From contig OZ240674.1 in the NCBI GenBank assembly GCA_965198795.1, positions 2,666,001-2,730,000 of the forward strand: a stretch of 64,000 nt of DNA, written 5' to 3'. This DNA is from G965198795 sp965198795. GTDB lineage: Bacteria; Pseudomonadota; Alphaproteobacteria; Rhodospirillales; Casp-alpha2. A model generated the notes under the pieces. The model made no database searches and was not told the origin of the DNA. It saw only the letters and a list, made by a program, of their open reading frames with translations. A program made the position numbers and the translations under genes. Shown here in pieces: positions 62,885 through 64,000 of this stretch (the first letter of the stretch is position 1; every line of letters starts with the position of its first letter).

Positions 62885-64000
62885 CCGTCCGCCTTGCCTT
62901 TGGCGTTCCCGTCGGCGGCCGCCGCGATGGTTCGGGCCAGGATTTTGATTTCCGAGCGGATTTCCCTGATCAACTCGTCACGTCCTTGCGCCACGTCGGT
63001 GGTCAGAACGGACATATGTCGATCCAGGTTCTTGATCGCGTTGCGTGTCGCTTGATCCATCCCGGAGCCCGCCAACGAGGAATTGTCGGCGATTTGCATC
63101 AAGGCGGGGCGCAAGTCCGCTTGTCCCTGGGCCATTTCCTTCATCAACATCTGTTGAGTGCGCATATGTTCACTGAGCATCTCAAGCCGGCCGGTCAAGG
63201 CGAGGATCTGGTCATTAACCGCCGTGCGGCTTTCCTCGCCGCGGCTGATAATGCGTTGCAGGCTGTCCAGGCTCTCCGCCGTTTGTTCCAGGAGCGCCTG
63301 GACATAGGCTGAGACAGAATGTTCGCCATCGCCCGCAAGCACGCCGGACGAGAGGCGGGTGAGGCCCGAGAGCCACTCTTCCAATTCGGTCGTGAAGCGG
63401 TTCTGCGCCTGGCTGGCCTGAAGCTCAAGAAATCCCAGGATCAACGACCCCGCGAGACCGAACAGCGAACTGGAGAATGCTGTCCCCATGCCGGCGAGCG
63501 GACGTTCCAGCCCGGCTTTCAATTCTTCAAACACGCTGGCGGCGTCGTCACCGGTAACCGACAGGTTGCCGATTACGCCGCGGACCGAGCCCAAGGTCTC
63601 CAACAGGCCCCAAAAAGTGCCCAACAGACCCAGAAAGATGAGTAAGCCGACCGCATAGCGCGAGATGTCCCGGCTGTCGTCCAGGCGCGACAGAATGCCG
63701 TCCAGCAAGGTGCGCATCGAGGTCGTGGAAAGGAATAGCCGGCTGTCTCTCCGCTCGCCCAGCATGTTGGCCATAGGGCCGAGGAGGCGCGGTTGGGCGT
63801 GATCGGATAATTGCAGGCCGTCTCGCCGATAGCTCTCCAGCCAGCTGACTTCCGGATAAAGCCGGATGACTTGCAGGAAGTTGTAGCCGATTCCCAGAAC
63901 CAGCACGGCGAGGATCGCGCCGTTCAGCGGGGCGTTCGTCATAAACGCGCTCAGCAGTTGCTCGTGCAGCGGCGAGGCGAGGCCCGCGACCAAAACCAGG
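62881..64000 (-). CDS. MotA/TolQ/ExbB family proton channel protein, 5' partial
   Basis: The frame runs off the window at the N-terminal side, so the start is not seen. About 372 residues are visible with membrane segments NGAILAVLVLGIGYNFLQVI, YAVGLLIFLGLLGTFWGLLETLG and GTAFSSSLFGLAGSLILGFLE. The last two carry the GTFWGL and GTAFSSSLFG signatures of the MotA/TolQ/ExbB family. A long C-terminal helical tail is unusual for TolQ. It is translationally coupled to the OmpA-like gene. Confidence 0.9.
   Translation of the reverse strand, partial: LVLVAGLASPLHEQLLSAFMTNAPLNGAILAVLVLGIGYNFLQVIRLYPEVSWLESYRRDGLQLSDHAQPRLLGPMANMLGERRDSRLFLSTTSMRTLLDGILSRLDDSRDISRYAVGLLIFLGLLGTFWGLLETLGSVRGVIGNLSVTGDDAASVFEELKAGLERPLAGMGTAFSSSLFGLAGSLILGFLELQASQAQNRFTTELEEWLSGLTRLSSGVLAGDGEHSVSAYVQALLEQTAESLDSLQRIISRGEESRTAVNDQILALTGRLEMLSEHMRTQQMLMKEMAQGQADLRPALMQIADNSSLAGSGMDQATRNAIKNLDRHMSVLTTDVAQGRDELIREIRSEIKILARTIAAAADGNAKGKADG

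Overview
The window reads as chromosome of a GC-rich alphaproteobacterium, perhaps a Rhodospirillales-like lineage (inference). The evidence is a class I (archaeal-type) lysyl-tRNA synthetase, families found mainly in alphaproteobacteria (DUF1244, DUF6352, DUF3035, DUF2336), a methylsuccinyl-CoA dehydrogenase of the ethylmalonyl-CoA pathway, a D-3-hydroxybutyrate dehydrogenase, and a MutL that carries its own endonuclease motif.

Layout. 1-1.5 kb: the 3' part of a halohydrin-dehalogenase-type SDR and a methyltransferase. 1.5-3.4 kb: a gene-poor stretch with a decayed tRNA and 15-bp tandem repeats, then a NUDIX gene flanked by two small ORFs with related C-termini. 3.6-33.9 kb: dense housekeeping DNA (HAMP protein, pgk, tadA, rluB, rsmD, mutL-pgi, a paired M16 peptidase operon, lspA-ileS-ribF, a MaoC hydratase, an M23 peptidase, ubiD, a GAF/HD-GYP protein, ubiA, rsmE, gshA, lysS). 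Many of these genes are coupled by 1-4 nt overlaps. 33.9-39.3 kb: an accessory region. It holds an AT-rich island with two unrecognised genes lying between copies of a shared repeat, REP-like palindromes, a strongly structured non-coding segment, a secreted SNase-like nuclease, an IS630 scrap and moaA. 39.3-47.2 kb: core genes again (mcd, glnS, DUF2336, bdhA, tRNA-Val, N-formylglutamate amidohydrolase) with a broken DUF234-type ATPase between mcd and glnS.

47.4-58.3 kb is a rearranged Mu-like prophage remnant. The tail and baseplate genes run leftward (gp43 end through gp48, fibre, collar and assembly genes). The head-entry genes run rightward (end of the gp28 terminase, gp29 portal, gp30/F). 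The two halves meet at an inversion/deletion junction near 54.6 kb where both gp43 and gp28 have lost their 5' parts. No transposase, repressor, capsid, sheath, tube or tape-measure gene is present. A 14-bp sequence occurs twice, 23 bp apart, at the left limit and once inverted at the right limit, which resembles transposase-binding sites at the ends of a transposable phage. An IS1595-type transposase scrap abuts the right side.

58.6-64 kb: an RHH protein, rpmE with a clear terminator, cyaY, an MFS transporter, and an OmpA/MotB-like plus MotA/TolQ-like pair that runs off the window.

The most promising undescribed items are the branched-RNA-like segment at 36.56-36.77 kb, the repeat-bounded AT-rich island, and the terminal repeats around the rearranged prophage cassette, whose F head protein carries a putative nuclease-fold C-terminal domain.
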